Position numbers and translations under genes: made by a program. Below, piece after piece: positions 45,699 through 54,963 of a stretch of DNA of 64,000 nucleotides. How positions within the stretch are numbered: the first letter of the stretch is position 1; each line of letters begins with the position of its first letter. The DNA comes from Shewanella litorisediminis (lineage in GTDB: Bacteria; Pseudomonadota; Gammaproteobacteria; Enterobacterales; Shewanellaceae). The notes beneath the pieces were generated by a model, which did no database searches, was not told the DNA's origin, and saw nothing but the letters and a program-made list of their open reading frames with translations. The DNA lies in the NCBI RefSeq assembly GCF_016834455.1, contig NZ_CP069213.1:620501-684500 (forward strand). Reading direction: 5' to 3'.

Positions 45699-48600
45699 TT
45701 GAAACTGAACCTCGTAACCAGTGCTGTGGTAGCGACCCTTTATGGGGCTGGCAGCATGTATGCGGCGGCCAGCTTGAACGTCAACGAGCAGCACAAACTC
45801 GAACCCCTGAAGCTGACTACTGAACAAATCGCCCAATTGCAAAGCCCTTCACCCGTTACCGAGGATAGCCTTGGTCAGGGTGAAGGTCTTAACATCCAGA
45901 TCACGCCGCAGTCCCGTCGCTTCGAGTTCGAAGAAGGCCTCAGCGGTGAACATGTTTACATTGTTACCCTGCGCGACAAAGCGCTGGCCAACTCCGGTGT
46001 TGCTATTCAGGCTCGCAGCGCGAAAGGTGGCAAAGGCAAACTCTTTGTTGCCGGTAAGCCTGCATCAAGAGAAGTGGCCGCTTATCGCTCACAACTGCTG
46101 AGCAAACAAAACGAGGTATTGGCAGCGGCTTCTTCGGTGGTGGGCCATCGCGAAGTGCGTGCCCAGTTTACCAATGCGGTAAACGGTTTCTCCATGGCCA
46201 TGACTCAAGACGAAGCCAAGCGCATGTCAGAGGTTGCCGGTGTTGCCACAGTGCGCCGCGCCAAGACCTATGAGCTGCTGTCTGATACGGGCCCTGAGTT
46301 AATCCAGGCCAACAAGATATGGGATGGCAGCGTTACTCAATCCATGCCTTACAAGGGTGAAAAGGTTATTGTCGGTATCGTGGATACCGGTGTGAACACC
46401 GACCATGCCTCTTTTGCTGATATCGGTGGTGACGGTTACGATCACACCAACCCATGGGGCGCCGGTAACTACGTGGGTGACTGTGCCAAAGAAGGCTTCG
46501 AGAACCTGTGTAACGACAAGCTGATTGGTGTACGTTCTTATCCTGTTATCACCGACAACTTCACCAGTGGTGTATTCGGAGATACCCGTCCAGCCGTGGG
46601 TGAAGACTATCAGGGCCATGGCACACACGTGGCTTCGACCGCTGCCGGTAACGTGCTTTACGATGTACCTTTCTCTTCGCCAACGCCCGATGCCGTATCT
46701 GACGGCGCCATCATCAAGGAAGGCCTGTTTCCCCGTATCAGTGGCGTAGCACCACACGCCAACATAGTGTCCTATCAGGTTTGTCATCCGTCCAACGATG
46801 TGGCTGAGTTCCGTGGTTGCCCGGGTGAAGCGCTGATCGCCGGTATCGAAGATGCCATCAGCGACGGTGTGGATGTGATTAACTTCTCCATCGGTGGTCA
46901 GGATTCTCACCCCTGGAGCGATGATGTGGAGCTGGCATTCCTGGCGGCCCGTGAGGCCGGCATTTCTGTTGCCGCCGCAGCCGGTAACTCCGGTCAACCC
47001 GTTGGCTATAAAGAATACTTTGGCGCCATCGACCATGCGTCTCCCTGGCTGATGAACGTAGCGGCCACCACCCACGATCGCGAAGTGGTTGTCGAAACCA
47101 AGCTGACTGACCCCATGGGTGGCAGCGAAGCGCCACGCTGGAGCGAAATCGTCGGCGGTGCTATCAACGATGCCCCGGTAACCGGTATGGTGGTGCAGGC
47201 CAAAAACTTCGGCGACGAATACTGCGGCACCCCCTTCCCTGAAGGGACTTTCGATCTGCAGGACAGCAGTGGCAATCCGGTCGACGTCATTGTGGTCTGT
47301 AAGCGCAACAGCCTGACCGACCCCAATGGTATTGCCCGTACTGCCAAGGCCGATAACATCAAGGCCGGTGGCGCCGATGGCATGATCATGTACAACTACG
47401 CCAACAACGACCCACTGGTTGCCCTGGCCAAGTATTCTGTGCCATCAATCCATATCACCAAAGAAGAGTGGGATGGCCGTTATGACAACGGCATGAGCGG
47501 CTATGGTCTGAGCGATTGGCTGGCCAAGGGTACAGATCATATGCTGACCATTGGCAACACCCGTATTGAGCGTGAGCTGAATCCGGAAAATGCCGATTGG
47601 CTGGCGCCTTTCTCTTCCCGCGGCCCAAGCCCATCAACCCCGGAAGCGCTGATCCCAGCGGTTGCCGCCCCCGGCGTTGATATCTACGCCGCCTTCGCCG
47701 ATGAGCATCCGTTCACCGCAGCCCCAGGCTCAGGTGACTACGCCTTCCTGAGCGGTACCTCCATGGCTTCACCCCATGTGGCCGGTGCCATGGCGCTGCT
47801 CAAGCAGGCGCAGCCTTCCTGGAGTGCCACTGAAATCCAGTCTGCGCTGGCCATGACGGCCGAAAACAAGGTCCAGTATCGTCGTCTCAACGAAGCGACC
47901 GGTGACATCGAACTTGCGTCCACTTACCGTGCCGGTACTGGCCGTATCAACGTTGCCAATGCCGTGCAGGCGGGCCTCATCATGGATGAAACTGCCGATA
48001 ACTTCCGCGCGGCCGATCCATTGAATGGCGGCACAGTACACAAGCTGAACATCCCACAGCTGGTAAACTTCAGCTGTAAGCCAAAGTGTCAGTGGATCCG
48101 TACTGTAAAAGCGACCAAAGACGGCAGCTGGTCTGTGACCCACGATGACGTGGTGAACTGGGCCTACGACTCCCGCTCTCAGTTCTCTCAGAACGGCGTT
48201 AACATCAAGGTCAGCCCAAGTGAGTTCACCCTGGCGGCCGGTGAGACCCAGACCATCATAATTGAGGCGTCCATCATGGACACCCAGGACTGGTTCTCGA
48301 ATGCCGAAGTGGAACTGCACTCCAATCTTATCTTCACGGAAAGCAGCGGCAAGTCGCCTGAAGCTCACTGGCCCGTAGTGTTCAAGTACGACATGAACGA
48401 GATGCCTGCTCGTTTGGCTGCCACCGCGCACCGTAATGAAGGCAACGCCATGCTTAAGGGCATTAATCTGCCCGAGGGTGACAGCATCCATAGCCGCATC
48501 TTTACCCCGGTTAAAGCCGATGTGCAGACTCTGGTATTGCCCAAGGACAATGATGGCTTTTTCCCCTGGACCGCGGGTGGCGAAAATGCCGCGCCCATGG

Positions 48601-50810
48601 AAGAGCGTCTGGACGAAGCCACGGCAACAGTGACGATAGATGTACCTGCCAATGCCCGTCGCCTGATTGTCGAGTCTCTGGGTACCACTGAGTCTCCGCT
48701 GGATGGCACCCTGGATAAGGCGAACCTGTTGGTGTATGTGGGTAAGGACTATAACGGTAACGGCCAGGCCGATCCGTTCGAAGAACTGCTGTGCGTCTCC
48801 AACCACATCGCTTACAACAACTTCTGTAACATTAACGAGCCGGAAGAGGGCCAGTACTGGGCTGTGTTCTATAACCCCCGCAAGGGCAGTGCACAGAACA
48901 ATTACCATGATTTCCCTGAGGAAACCTTCCAGTATGCCGCTGTCGTTGTCACCGATGACGTGGCTGGTAACATGAGTGTTGATGTGCCTGCCAGCAATGG
49001 TAAGGAGCCGGTAGACATTCAGGTGAACTGGAACATCCCTGAGATGCAGGAAGGGGATCTGTACTACTCCCTGATTGACTTCGGTACCTCCGCAGTCAAT
49101 GCCGGCAACATAGGTAAAACCGCGTTCAAGCTCAGCCGTGGCAAAGACGACGTCAGCCTGGAAGTACCTCAGACTGCGGCCAAGGAAGGGGATGTGGTTC
49201 CGTTTACCTTCACAGTGCTGCCCAACGACTCGGGTGCTGACCGTGCCTTTACCATCAGCGCCGATGTGCCGGCTGAACTGAGCCTGAGCGCCGAAGACGT
49301 GTTGGCTTCTTCCAGCGCCATGGTGACCGACATCAGCCTGGAAAATGGCAAGCTGACCATCAGCGGTGTTCAGCCTGACACAAGCGATCTGGCGCCATCT
49401 TACAAGATCAGCACCAACATTGAAGATGCCATGTGCCGTACGCCGAACTTTGGCAACAGCAACCCCGGTGGTTACGTGAACCTGGAAGAGTTCCGTCTCT
49501 ATCCTCAGTTCGGTGGTTTTGCGCCGGTGGAATACGATGCCAATGGCAATGCGATCAGAAACAAGGACAACCAGCTTCTGTACCGCAATGGTATTGAGTT
49601 GCCAATGGATGTGATATTCCGTGGCGCTTACGATGCCTTCCACCTGTACAACAACAGTGACAACCTGAACACAGGGCGTGAGAACTACCTGGACATCCGT
49701 GCCCATGGCTTTGTGTCTCTGTGGGGTGGACAGCCGCTGTTTTACCCATGGCATGACATCTTCCCATACCAGAGCTTCCCCTATGAAAGTATAGGTATGC
49801 TGTGGCGTGGATTTGGATTGGGTGCCGGTGCGACCCAGGCCATCATGGCCGCGCCGTTGGTGAATAGCATCAATGAGCGCTCGGGTATGACCATCGCCAG
49901 TACCAACACCGGTTGGGCGATTCTGGAGTACGACAATGCCCGTTCCTACAAGTCAGCCGGCCGTGACGCCAAGCGCGTTTACCAATGGGAGGAGCAGGAT
50001 GACAGATTCGATTTCGAGCTGATCTTCAACGCCAATACCCGTTTCGGTGACGGTGAGTACGAGATGATGATGGCCTACGACAACATCGACTTCGGTAGTC
50101 AGGATGCCCGTGGCTCCATCGGTGTGCAGGGCTTCCGTGGTGGTCTTTATGCCTACGGTCCACTTGAGTCTTACCTGGGCGAGCAATATGCCTTCAACGA
50201 CCTGGATGAAAAACTCAAGAATGGTCTGGTGATCTGTTACGACTATCAGGGCCCTGAGTCATCTCAGTTTGAAGTGACTGCCTGGACCAAGGTGAAGCCA
50301 AGTGCCGCAGGCAAGACCCTGGCCTTCAACGCCGTGAGCCAGGTTGAAGGTATGGCCGATATCGAGATCAACCACGAGCTTAAAGTGCCTGGCAACATCA
50401 GCATGGGGGCGATTGCCGACCAGAGTGTGGCCGAAAACACCACCCTGGAAGGTATCGAAGTGCTCTATGCCGACGAGCAGAACAGCGTCAACCAGATTAC
50501 CGTGACCGGTGAGCACATCACCGCCACAGTATCCGGTAACCGCTCTGGCAGCACCATCAGCATCACCCCGGAAAAAGATTTCCACGGTGAAGTGGAAGTG
50601 ACTGTGACTGTGAGCGATGTGGAAAACCCAAGCGATGCCGCGTCTACCAGCTTTATGCTGACCGTGGTATCCGATGGTGTTGAGCCTCAGCCACCAGTGA
50701 CGACTCAGCCTGAAACCCCTGCCAGCACCTCTGGTGGTGGCAGCACAGGTCCTCTGGCACTGATGATGTTGCTTGCTCTGGGTCTGCGCCGTCGCTTCCT
50801 GTCCAAGTAA
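45699..50810 (+). CDS. Giant secreted subtilisin-like protease with GlyGly-CTERM tail
   Basis: 1703 residues from a TTG with GGAG eight bases upstream. Signal peptide (LVTSAVVATLYGAGSMYAAA), an inhibitor-I9-like propeptide (EHVYIVTLRDKALANSG, about 90-190), then the S8 domain with Asp229 (GIVDTGVNTD), His307 (GHGTHVAS) and Ser688 (SGTSMASPH). A large PA-like insert separates His and Ser. Several hundred residues of beta-rich modules follow, including a cadherin-like stretch near 1560-1650. The end is SGGGSTGP, a hydrophobic helix and RRRF, the GlyGly-CTERM signal cut by rhombosortase after type II secretion. An extracellular or surface protease for protein feeding. No rhombosortase gene is in the window. 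Confidence 0.93.
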   Translation: MKLNLVTSAVVATLYGAGSMYAAASLNVNEQHKLEPLKLTTEQIAQLQSPSPVTEDSLGQGEGLNIQITPQSRRFEFEEGLSGEHVYIVTLRDKALANSGVAIQARSAKGGKGKLFVAGKPASREVAAYRSQLLSKQNEVLAAASSVVGHREVRAQFTNAVNGFSMAMTQDEAKRMSEVAGVATVRRAKTYELLSDTGPELIQANKIWDGSVTQSMPYKGEKVIVGIVDTGVNTDHASFADIGGDGYDHTNPWGAGNYVGDCAKEGFENLCNDKLIGVRSYPVITDNFTSGVFGDTRPAVGEDYQGHGTHVASTAAGNVLYDVPFSSPTPDAVSDGAIIKEGLFPRISGVAPHANIVSYQVCHPSNDVAEFRGCPGEALIAGIEDAISDGVDVINFSIGGQDSHPWSDDVELAFLAAREAGISVAAAAGNSGQPVGYKEYFGAIDHASPWLMNVAATTHDREVVVETKLTDPMGGSEAPRWSEIVGGAINDAPVTGMVVQAKNFGDEYCGTPFPEGTFDLQDSSGNPVDVIVVCKRNSLTDPNGIARTAKADNIKAGGADGMIMYNYANNDPLVALAKYSVPSIHITKEEWDGRYDNGMSGYGLSDWLAKGTDHMLTIGNTRIERELNPENADWLAPFSSRGPSPSTPEALIPAVAAPGVDIYAAFADEHPFTAAPGSGDYAFLSGTSMASPHVAGAMALLKQAQPSWSATEIQSALAMTAENKVQYRRLNEATGDIELASTYRAGTGRINVANAVQAGLIMDETADNFRAADPLNGGTVHKLNIPQLVNFSCKPKCQWIRTVKATKDGSWSVTHDDVVNWAYDSRSQFSQNGVNIKVSPSEFTLAAGETQTIIIEASIMDTQDWFSNAEVELHSNLIFTESSGKSPEAHWPVVFKYDMNEMPARLAATAHRNEGNAMLKGINLPEGDSIHSRIFTPVKADVQTLVLPKDNDGFFPWTAGGENAAPMEERLDEATATVTIDVPANARRLIVESLGTTESPLDGTLDKANLLVYVGKDYNGNGQADPFEELLCVSNHIAYNNFCNINEPEEGQYWAVFYNPRKGSAQNNYHDFPEETFQYAAVVVTDDVAGNMSVDVPASNGKEPVDIQVNWNIPEMQEGDLYYSLIDFGTSAVNAGNIGKTAFKLSRGKDDVSLEVPQTAAKEGDVVPFTFTVLPNDSGADRAFTISADVPAELSLSAEDVLASSSAMVTDISLENGKLTISGVQPDTSDLAPSYKISTNIEDAMCRTPNFGNSNPGGYVNLEEFRLYPQFGGFAPVEYDANGNAIRNKDNQLLYRNGIELPMDVIFRGAYDAFHLYNNSDNLNTGRENYLDIRAHGFVSLWGGQPLFYPWHDIFPYQSFPYESIGMLWRGFGLGAGATQAIMAAPLVNSINERSGMTIASTNTGWAILEYDNARSYKSAGRDAKRVYQWEEQDDRFDFELIFNANTRFGDGEYEMMMAYDNIDFGSQDARGSIGVQGFRGGLYAYGPLESYLGEQYAFNDLDEKLKNGLVICYDYQGPESSQFEVTAWTKVKPSAAGKTLAFNAVSQVEGMADIEINHELKVPGNISMGAIADQSVAENTTLEGIEVLYADEQNSVNQITVTGEHITATVSGNRSGSTISITPEKDFHGEVEVTVTVSDVENPSDAASTSFMLTVVSDGVEPQPPVTTQPETPASTSGGGSTGPLALMMLLALGLRRRFLSK

Positions 50811-50889
50811 TTGGCAATGAAAGACGTCAACTGCCCATAATGCAGTCAAGGTCCGGGATGTGAAAATCATGCCCGGGCCAGCAAAACGA

Positions 50890-50918
50890 AAAACCACCGC
50901 CGCTGCGGTGGTTTTTTT
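50890..50918 (+). terminator. Terminator of the subtilase gene
   Basis: AACCACCGC-CGCT-GCGGTGGTT followed by TTTTT. Confidence 0.9.
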
Positions 50919-50984
50919 ATGTCAACTTGGGGTCACAAAGATGTCATACTCTGATGCCATTGCAATCGGAGAAAACTCAAGGCT

Positions 50985-52130
50985 ATGTGGCAGATTTTCG
51001 TGCGTTTTTTCATGTTGGGATTGACCAGCTTCGGTGGGCCGGCAGCCCATATAGGTTATTTCAGACAGACATTCGTCAATGAGCTCAATTGGGTCGATGA
51101 AAAGCGTTTTGGCGCCCTGGTGGCCCTGTCGCAGTTTTTGCCGGGGCCAGGTTCCAGCCAGCTGGGATTTGCCATCGGACTCACCCGTGGTGGGCTGGGC
51201 GGCGCACTCGCGGCCTTTGTAGGCTTTACCCTGCCATCGGCCGTGCTGATGTATCTGCTGGCCGTCACCAGTGCCAATCTGCTGGGACAGTCCTGGTTCG
51301 ACGGCCTCATTCATGGGCTCAAACTGCTTGCCGTGGTGGTGGTGATGGATGCCTGCCTGGGTATGTTCCGTCAGTTTTGCCAGCACAGGGCAGCAAGACT
51401 GATTATGGCGGCCAGCACCATAGCACTGCTGCTGTTTGGCCTTAGCTGGGTACAGTTTGTGGTACTGGCCCTGGCGGCCGTGGTCGGTGTGGCCTATTTA
51501 ACGCCCGCGGGCGAGGCTGGGGGCAAGCTTGCCGGTATTGGTTGGGGCTGGCTGCTGGCCTTTACGCTGCTGCTTGGCGGTGCTTTTTACGGCGTTGAAT
51601 CCTTCAGTGGCGGCAGCGGGGCCTGGTTGGGGGCAGTGAACTTTCAGGCCGGTTCGCTGGTGTTTGGAGGCGGCCATGTGGTGCTGCCTCTGCTGGAAGG
51701 GCACTTCGGTGAGCTGATGTCACCAGACAGGTTTTTAACGGGCTATGCGGCCGCCCAGGCTATTCCCGGCCCCATGTTTACCCTGTCGACCTTTTTAGGC
51801 GCCGATGTAGCGACCGGGGATGCTGTGCTTGGTGCGCTGATTGCGACCCTGACTATCTTCCTGCCGGGCTTTTTATTGCTGCTGGCGTTTCTTCCTGCAT
51901 GGGAGGGGCTCAGCCAGCGCCCCAGGGTGGCCGGTGCCGTCGCGGGCGTGAATGCTGCCGTAGTGGGGCTGCTGCTCAGTGCGCTCTATCAGCCGATTTG
52001 GCTCTCTGCTGTGGTGGGCCCCATGGACATGGCGCTGGTGGTTGCCGGTTTTGCGGCGCTGAAGGTCCTCAGATTGCCCATTCTGGCGCTGGTGGCAGGC
52101 TTTGCCCTGATTGGCGCCCTTTTGCTGTAA
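50985..52130 (+). CDS. chrA: Chromate transporter (CHR family)
   Basis: 381 residues, about ten hydrophobic helices in two homologous halves. CHR motifs FGGPAAHIGYFRQTFV and LSQFLPGPGSSQLGFAIG open the first half; FGGGHVVLPLLEG and AQAIPGPMFTLSTFLG open the second. Full-length (two-domain) members export chromate and give resistance, and some may move other oxyanions. No chrB regulator is adjacent. No obvious ribosome site at the chosen ATG, GGAG lies 16 bases up. Confidence 0.9.
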   Translation: MWQIFVRFFMLGLTSFGGPAAHIGYFRQTFVNELNWVDEKRFGALVALSQFLPGPGSSQLGFAIGLTRGGLGGALAAFVGFTLPSAVLMYLLAVTSANLLGQSWFDGLIHGLKLLAVVVVMDACLGMFRQFCQHRAARLIMAASTIALLLFGLSWVQFVVLALAAVVGVAYLTPAGEAGGKLAGIGWGWLLAFTLLLGGAFYGVESFSGGSGAWLGAVNFQAGSLVFGGGHVVLPLLEGHFGELMSPDRFLTGYAAAQAIPGPMFTLSTFLGADVATGDAVLGALIATLTIFLPGFLLLLAFLPAWEGLSQRPRVAGAVAGVNAAVVGLLLSALYQPIWLSAVVGPMDMALVVAGFAALKVLRLPILALVAGFALIGALLL

Positions 52131-52150
52131 CGGATGGAGTCATCACAATA

Positions 52151-52180
52151 AAAAAACCAGCGCCAAAGCGCTGGTTTTTT
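52151..52180. terminator. Bidirectional terminator between chrA and lpoB-like genes
   Basis: AAAAAACCAGCGC-CAAA-GCGCTGGTTTTTT serves both convergent genes. Confidence 0.92.
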
Positions 52181-52212
52181 ATTGTCAGATTTTTTTATTA
52201 CCAGACAGGCAA

Positions 52213-52806
52213 TTACATGCCGAGGAATGACTTGGACTTGGTCTTGCGGATCTCTTTTTCATCGGACCATTCGATAAGGCCGGTTTCCAGATCCATCAGA
52301 CGCATGGTCATCTTGTAGTAGACATCCTTGGTACTGCCTTCCTGCTTGACTATGCTCGACAGGTTGCCATAGAGCATGTACTGAGCACCGATTTGGCGGC
52401 CAAAGCGGATAGCCGTTGATGGGTCAACCATGCCTGAGTTGTTTTGGTAATCCAGCTGCTTACGAACGGCGTCCACCTTGGTCATGTCGATAAAGCGGAA
52501 CTTGCCGGAGCGCAGCAGCTTGTTGCTGATGGAGTCGGTGACAGACTCGGTATCTATGTGCTCTGAGGTTTTGTTTTTGATTTTGTCCACGAAGATGATG
52601 GGGCGCTGTTTGGCTGTCATGGCCACCACAGGCGGGAAGGTCAGCATGCTGTCCACCATCTTGGCGGTAATGGCCTGCAGATCGGTGGAACCGAAGTTCT
52701 CATTCACCGTTTCCACTTCGGTGGCGTCTCCGTACTCAACCCTGGATTGACAGGCGCCAAGGCCAAGGGACGCTGCCAGGATGAAAATCAGTTTGAAATG
52801 TTTCAT
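52213..52806 (-). CDS. lpoB: LpoB-like outer-membrane lipoprotein
   Basis: 197 residues from MKHFKLIFILAASLGLGACQ; an ATG four codons earlier is less likely. Lipobox LGAC (Cys19) sends it to the outer membrane. The folded part (VDKIKNKTSEHIDTESVTDS, RFIDMTKVDAVRKQL, RFGRQIGAQYMLYGNLSSIV) matches LpoB, which activates the peptidoglycan synthase PBP1B in E. coli. There is little of the long disordered linker of E. coli LpoB. Starts right after the COG3014 lipoprotein stop. Last gene of the envelope operon. Confidence 0.85.
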   Translation of the reverse strand: MKHFKLIFILAASLGLGACQSRVEYGDATEVETVNENFGSTDLQAITAKMVDSMLTFPPVVAMTAKQRPIIFVDKIKNKTSEHIDTESVTDSISNKLLRSGKFRFIDMTKVDAVRKQLDYQNNSGMVDPSTAIRFGRQIGAQYMLYGNLSSIVKQEGSTKDVYYKMTMRLMDLETGLIEWSDEKEIRKTKSKSFLGM

Positions 52807-52808
52807 AG

Positions 52809-54188
52809 TCAGTTCCATTTACTTTTGATGTTGATTGAATAAAAGCGGATGTTGCTGCCCGTGTCAATTGCCCATATGAGGGTGGTCTGTCCGGGACGTA
52901 TCTCTATGTTCTTGCTGACATTGCCAAGGGTAACACTGTAATGGCCCTGTGGCACAAAGCGGCGGCCAATCTGGGCCTGTTTTGGCAAGGTCAGCCAGCT
53001 GCGCAAATCGGCCTGTTCGCTTAATACATTGAAAATCTGCATGGCCACGGCGGCGCCGTCAAACTCGTCCCGGCGCTTTTTGCTTTGGCTTTCCACGCTG
53101 CGGGTCAGCTCTGATTTGGCATAGACCCGGGCCGCCTGGCGAATGAGCAGCGCGGGCAAGTATTCTTTGAGCGCATTGATGGCAAGGGCATCCAGGTTGG
53201 CGATGGTTGCCGGTTGCAAGGGCGTATCCAGCCCGGCCAGGCTCTTTGTTCCACTTGGCGGGCCGCTGTTGCCATAGGTTGGTAAAGACACAGTCTGCCA
53301 ATTGCCGTTGATGGTAAAGGGAACGGTGAGCGGCTGCTTGGCCAACACGAAATCCCGCTCCAGCAGCAGTATCAGCTGGCCGTCGTCTTTGCCGGGCAGC
53401 TTGGCTTCGCCGAATCTGTCTTTGAATTCCTGATACTGGGGCATGGCCAGCTTTTTGGCCAAACGCACCAGATCCTGCTCCAGGTACGGATTGCCGGGGA
53501 AGATTTGCGCAGCCTTGCGATAATCGATAAAGGCATCGTTTTCTTCGCCAAGCAGCTCATGGATAAGACCGGTTGTGTAATAGCTGTAGGCGTTCAAAAA
53601 AGAGCTGGTGACACTGCCTGCCTGCTGGCCGAGGCGGTTTATTTCACCATCCACGGTGCCATTGGCCATGGCCTTGACCGACTCTTTGGATTTTTCATAG
53701 CGCTTTTGTTCCAGCGCCTGCAACTCGTTGGCCCGGCGCACCTCCACCAAAGCCCCTTCAAAATCGTTCTGCATCAGGTAATTGAGCGCCTGATACTGGT
53801 GAACCATCACCCGTTCAAATCCGGGGCCCCGGTAGGGGATGACATTGTCATTCAATACCAGACTGCCGGCGTTGGCCCCAAGATTACTCAGGCTGACGGT
53901 GGCCTGGTCGTCGAATCTGGCATAGGCCGCAATGGCGCTGCGGTAATAATCCTGGCTTGCCTTAAAGTCGCCGCCCACCTGTGCAACCCTGCCTGCCTCC
54001 TGGGCGTACAGCAGCGCATCCTTGCCATTCAGTTCGGTTTCCAGTTGAGTCAGGGGCGTCAGGGGGGCCGGGCCAGAGAGCGCTTGTTTCACCTGTGCAA
54101 TCTGCGCCGGGTAACTCATGAATAAGCCGCCCATGGCACAGCCGCCAAGGAAGAGGGTTATCACAAGTACCGCAGCCCGCTGACTCAC
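52809..54188 (-). CDS. COG3014-type lipoprotein with TPR-like repeats
   Basis: 459 residues. Signal sequence with lipobox LGGCAMGG (Cys17). A helical repeat region (about 55-240) includes YYRSAIAAYARFDDQATVSL and AFIDYRKAAQIFPGNPYLEQD, typical of TPRs. The C-terminal third is beta-rich. Uncharacterised lipoproteins of this type usually sit beside lpoB, as here; a role in cell-wall synthesis is likely but unproven. Its start overlaps the peptide deformylase stop by four bases. Confidence 0.8.
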   Translation of the reverse strand: MSQRAAVLVITLFLGGCAMGGLFMSYPAQIAQVKQALSGPAPLTPLTQLETELNGKDALLYAQEAGRVAQVGGDFKASQDYYRSAIAAYARFDDQATVSLSNLGANAGSLVLNDNVIPYRGPGFERVMVHQYQALNYLMQNDFEGALVEVRRANELQALEQKRYEKSKESVKAMANGTVDGEINRLGQQAGSVTSSFLNAYSYYTTGLIHELLGEENDAFIDYRKAAQIFPGNPYLEQDLVRLAKKLAMPQYQEFKDRFGEAKLPGKDDGQLILLLERDFVLAKQPLTVPFTINGNWQTVSLPTYGNSGPPSGTKSLAGLDTPLQPATIANLDALAINALKEYLPALLIRQAARVYAKSELTRSVESQSKKRRDEFDGAAVAMQIFNVLSEQADLRSWLTLPKQAQIGRRFVPQGHYSVTLGNVSKNIEIRPGQTTLIWAIDTGSNIRFYSINIKSKWN

Positions 54189-54709
54189 AGTGGTGTCTCT
54201 CCCGCAGCCATTGCGTGCTCCTGTGAAGCCATGGTGATGCGCTCGATCAGGGTGATGCCATCGAGATGATCCAGCTCATGCTGAAAAATCCGTGCGACAA
54301 AGCCATGCAGGCGACCGGAGTGGGTATTGCCCTGTAAGTCCTGCCACTGGGCATCGATCCACAGGTGACGCGCGATGGAAAGCCGCTTTCCCGGCACCGA
54401 CAGACAGCCTTCTTCACCCAGCTCCCATTCTGACGAACCCGACAGCAGCACAGGATTGACCATCACCATGGGCTCCATCAGGGGCGCATCGGGATAACGC
54501 TCATTGGGGCGGGATGCGACGATGAAAAGCCGCTGACTCACGCCAATCTGCGGCGCAGCAATGCCCACACCCCTGGCCTGTAACATGGTGGCCATCAGGG
54601 TTTGTGTAAGATTGTGCAGGGCGACATCAAACGCAATGACAGGTGCTGCTTTTTGGTAAAGCACCGGATCACCTGTGATGGCGATGGGGGCGGTTTGGAT
54701 GCTGGCCAT
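54185..54709 (-). CDS. Peptide deformylase (second type)
   Basis: 174 residues. Removes the N-formyl group from new proteins using one Fe2+ or Zn2+. All three motifs are present with small differences from E. coli Def: GVGIAAPQIG (motif 1), EEGCLSVPG (motif 2, metal Cys) and FQHELDHLDG (motif 3, HExxH). The surrounding context (slyX, lipoproteins) differs from the usual def-fmt pair, so this is probably an extra deformylase. Shares four bases with the COG3014 gene. Confidence 0.9.
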   Translation of the reverse strand: MASIQTAPIAITGDPVLYQKAAPVIAFDVALHNLTQTLMATMLQARGVGIAAPQIGVSQRLFIVASRPNERYPDAPLMEPMVMVNPVLLSGSSEWELGEEGCLSVPGKRLSIARHLWIDAQWQDLQGNTHSGRLHGFVARIFQHELDHLDGITLIERITMASQEHAMAAGETPL

Positions 54710-54736
54710 GAAATTCCCTGTTCCTGTGGCGAATAC

Positions 54737-54961
54737 TCAGTAGTGGGGCGGCGGTGTTTCTTCCGCCTGAGTCGCTATATTGCTCGGCTCCATCGCCTTG
54801 AGCTTACTCACCAGCATTTGAATCGCGTGAGTTTGCTTGGCAACAATGTCGTTGAGCTTAATGACTTCCTGATTCAGCTCTTCCACCGTCATCTCGGTGA
54901 AGGCGAGCTTGGTTTGCAGCTCTTCGATTTGCTGTTGCATTGCCTGTATATCTGTTTGCAT
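54737..54961 (-). CDS. slyX: SlyX family protein
   Basis: 74 residues. A single coiled coil (about 1-55, with [20 protein letters not shown]) followed by a short tail ending PPHY, the hallmark of SlyX. Role unknown; in enterics it sits near slyD and fkpA-type genes, and an fkpA gene is indeed nearby here on the other strand. The ATG lies two bases after the WD40 gene stop. Confidence 0.93.
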   Translation of the reverse strand: MQTDIQAMQQQIEELQTKLAFTEMTVEELNQEVIKLNDIVAKQTHAIQMLVSKLKAMEPSNIATQAEETPPPHY

Positions 54962-54963
54962 TG

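Noticed and set aside
47769..49754. 661-codon open frame on the minus strand
   Set aside because: It lies entirely inside the subtilase gene, has His/Val-rich composition typical of an antisense shadow, no recognisable domain and no ribosome site.
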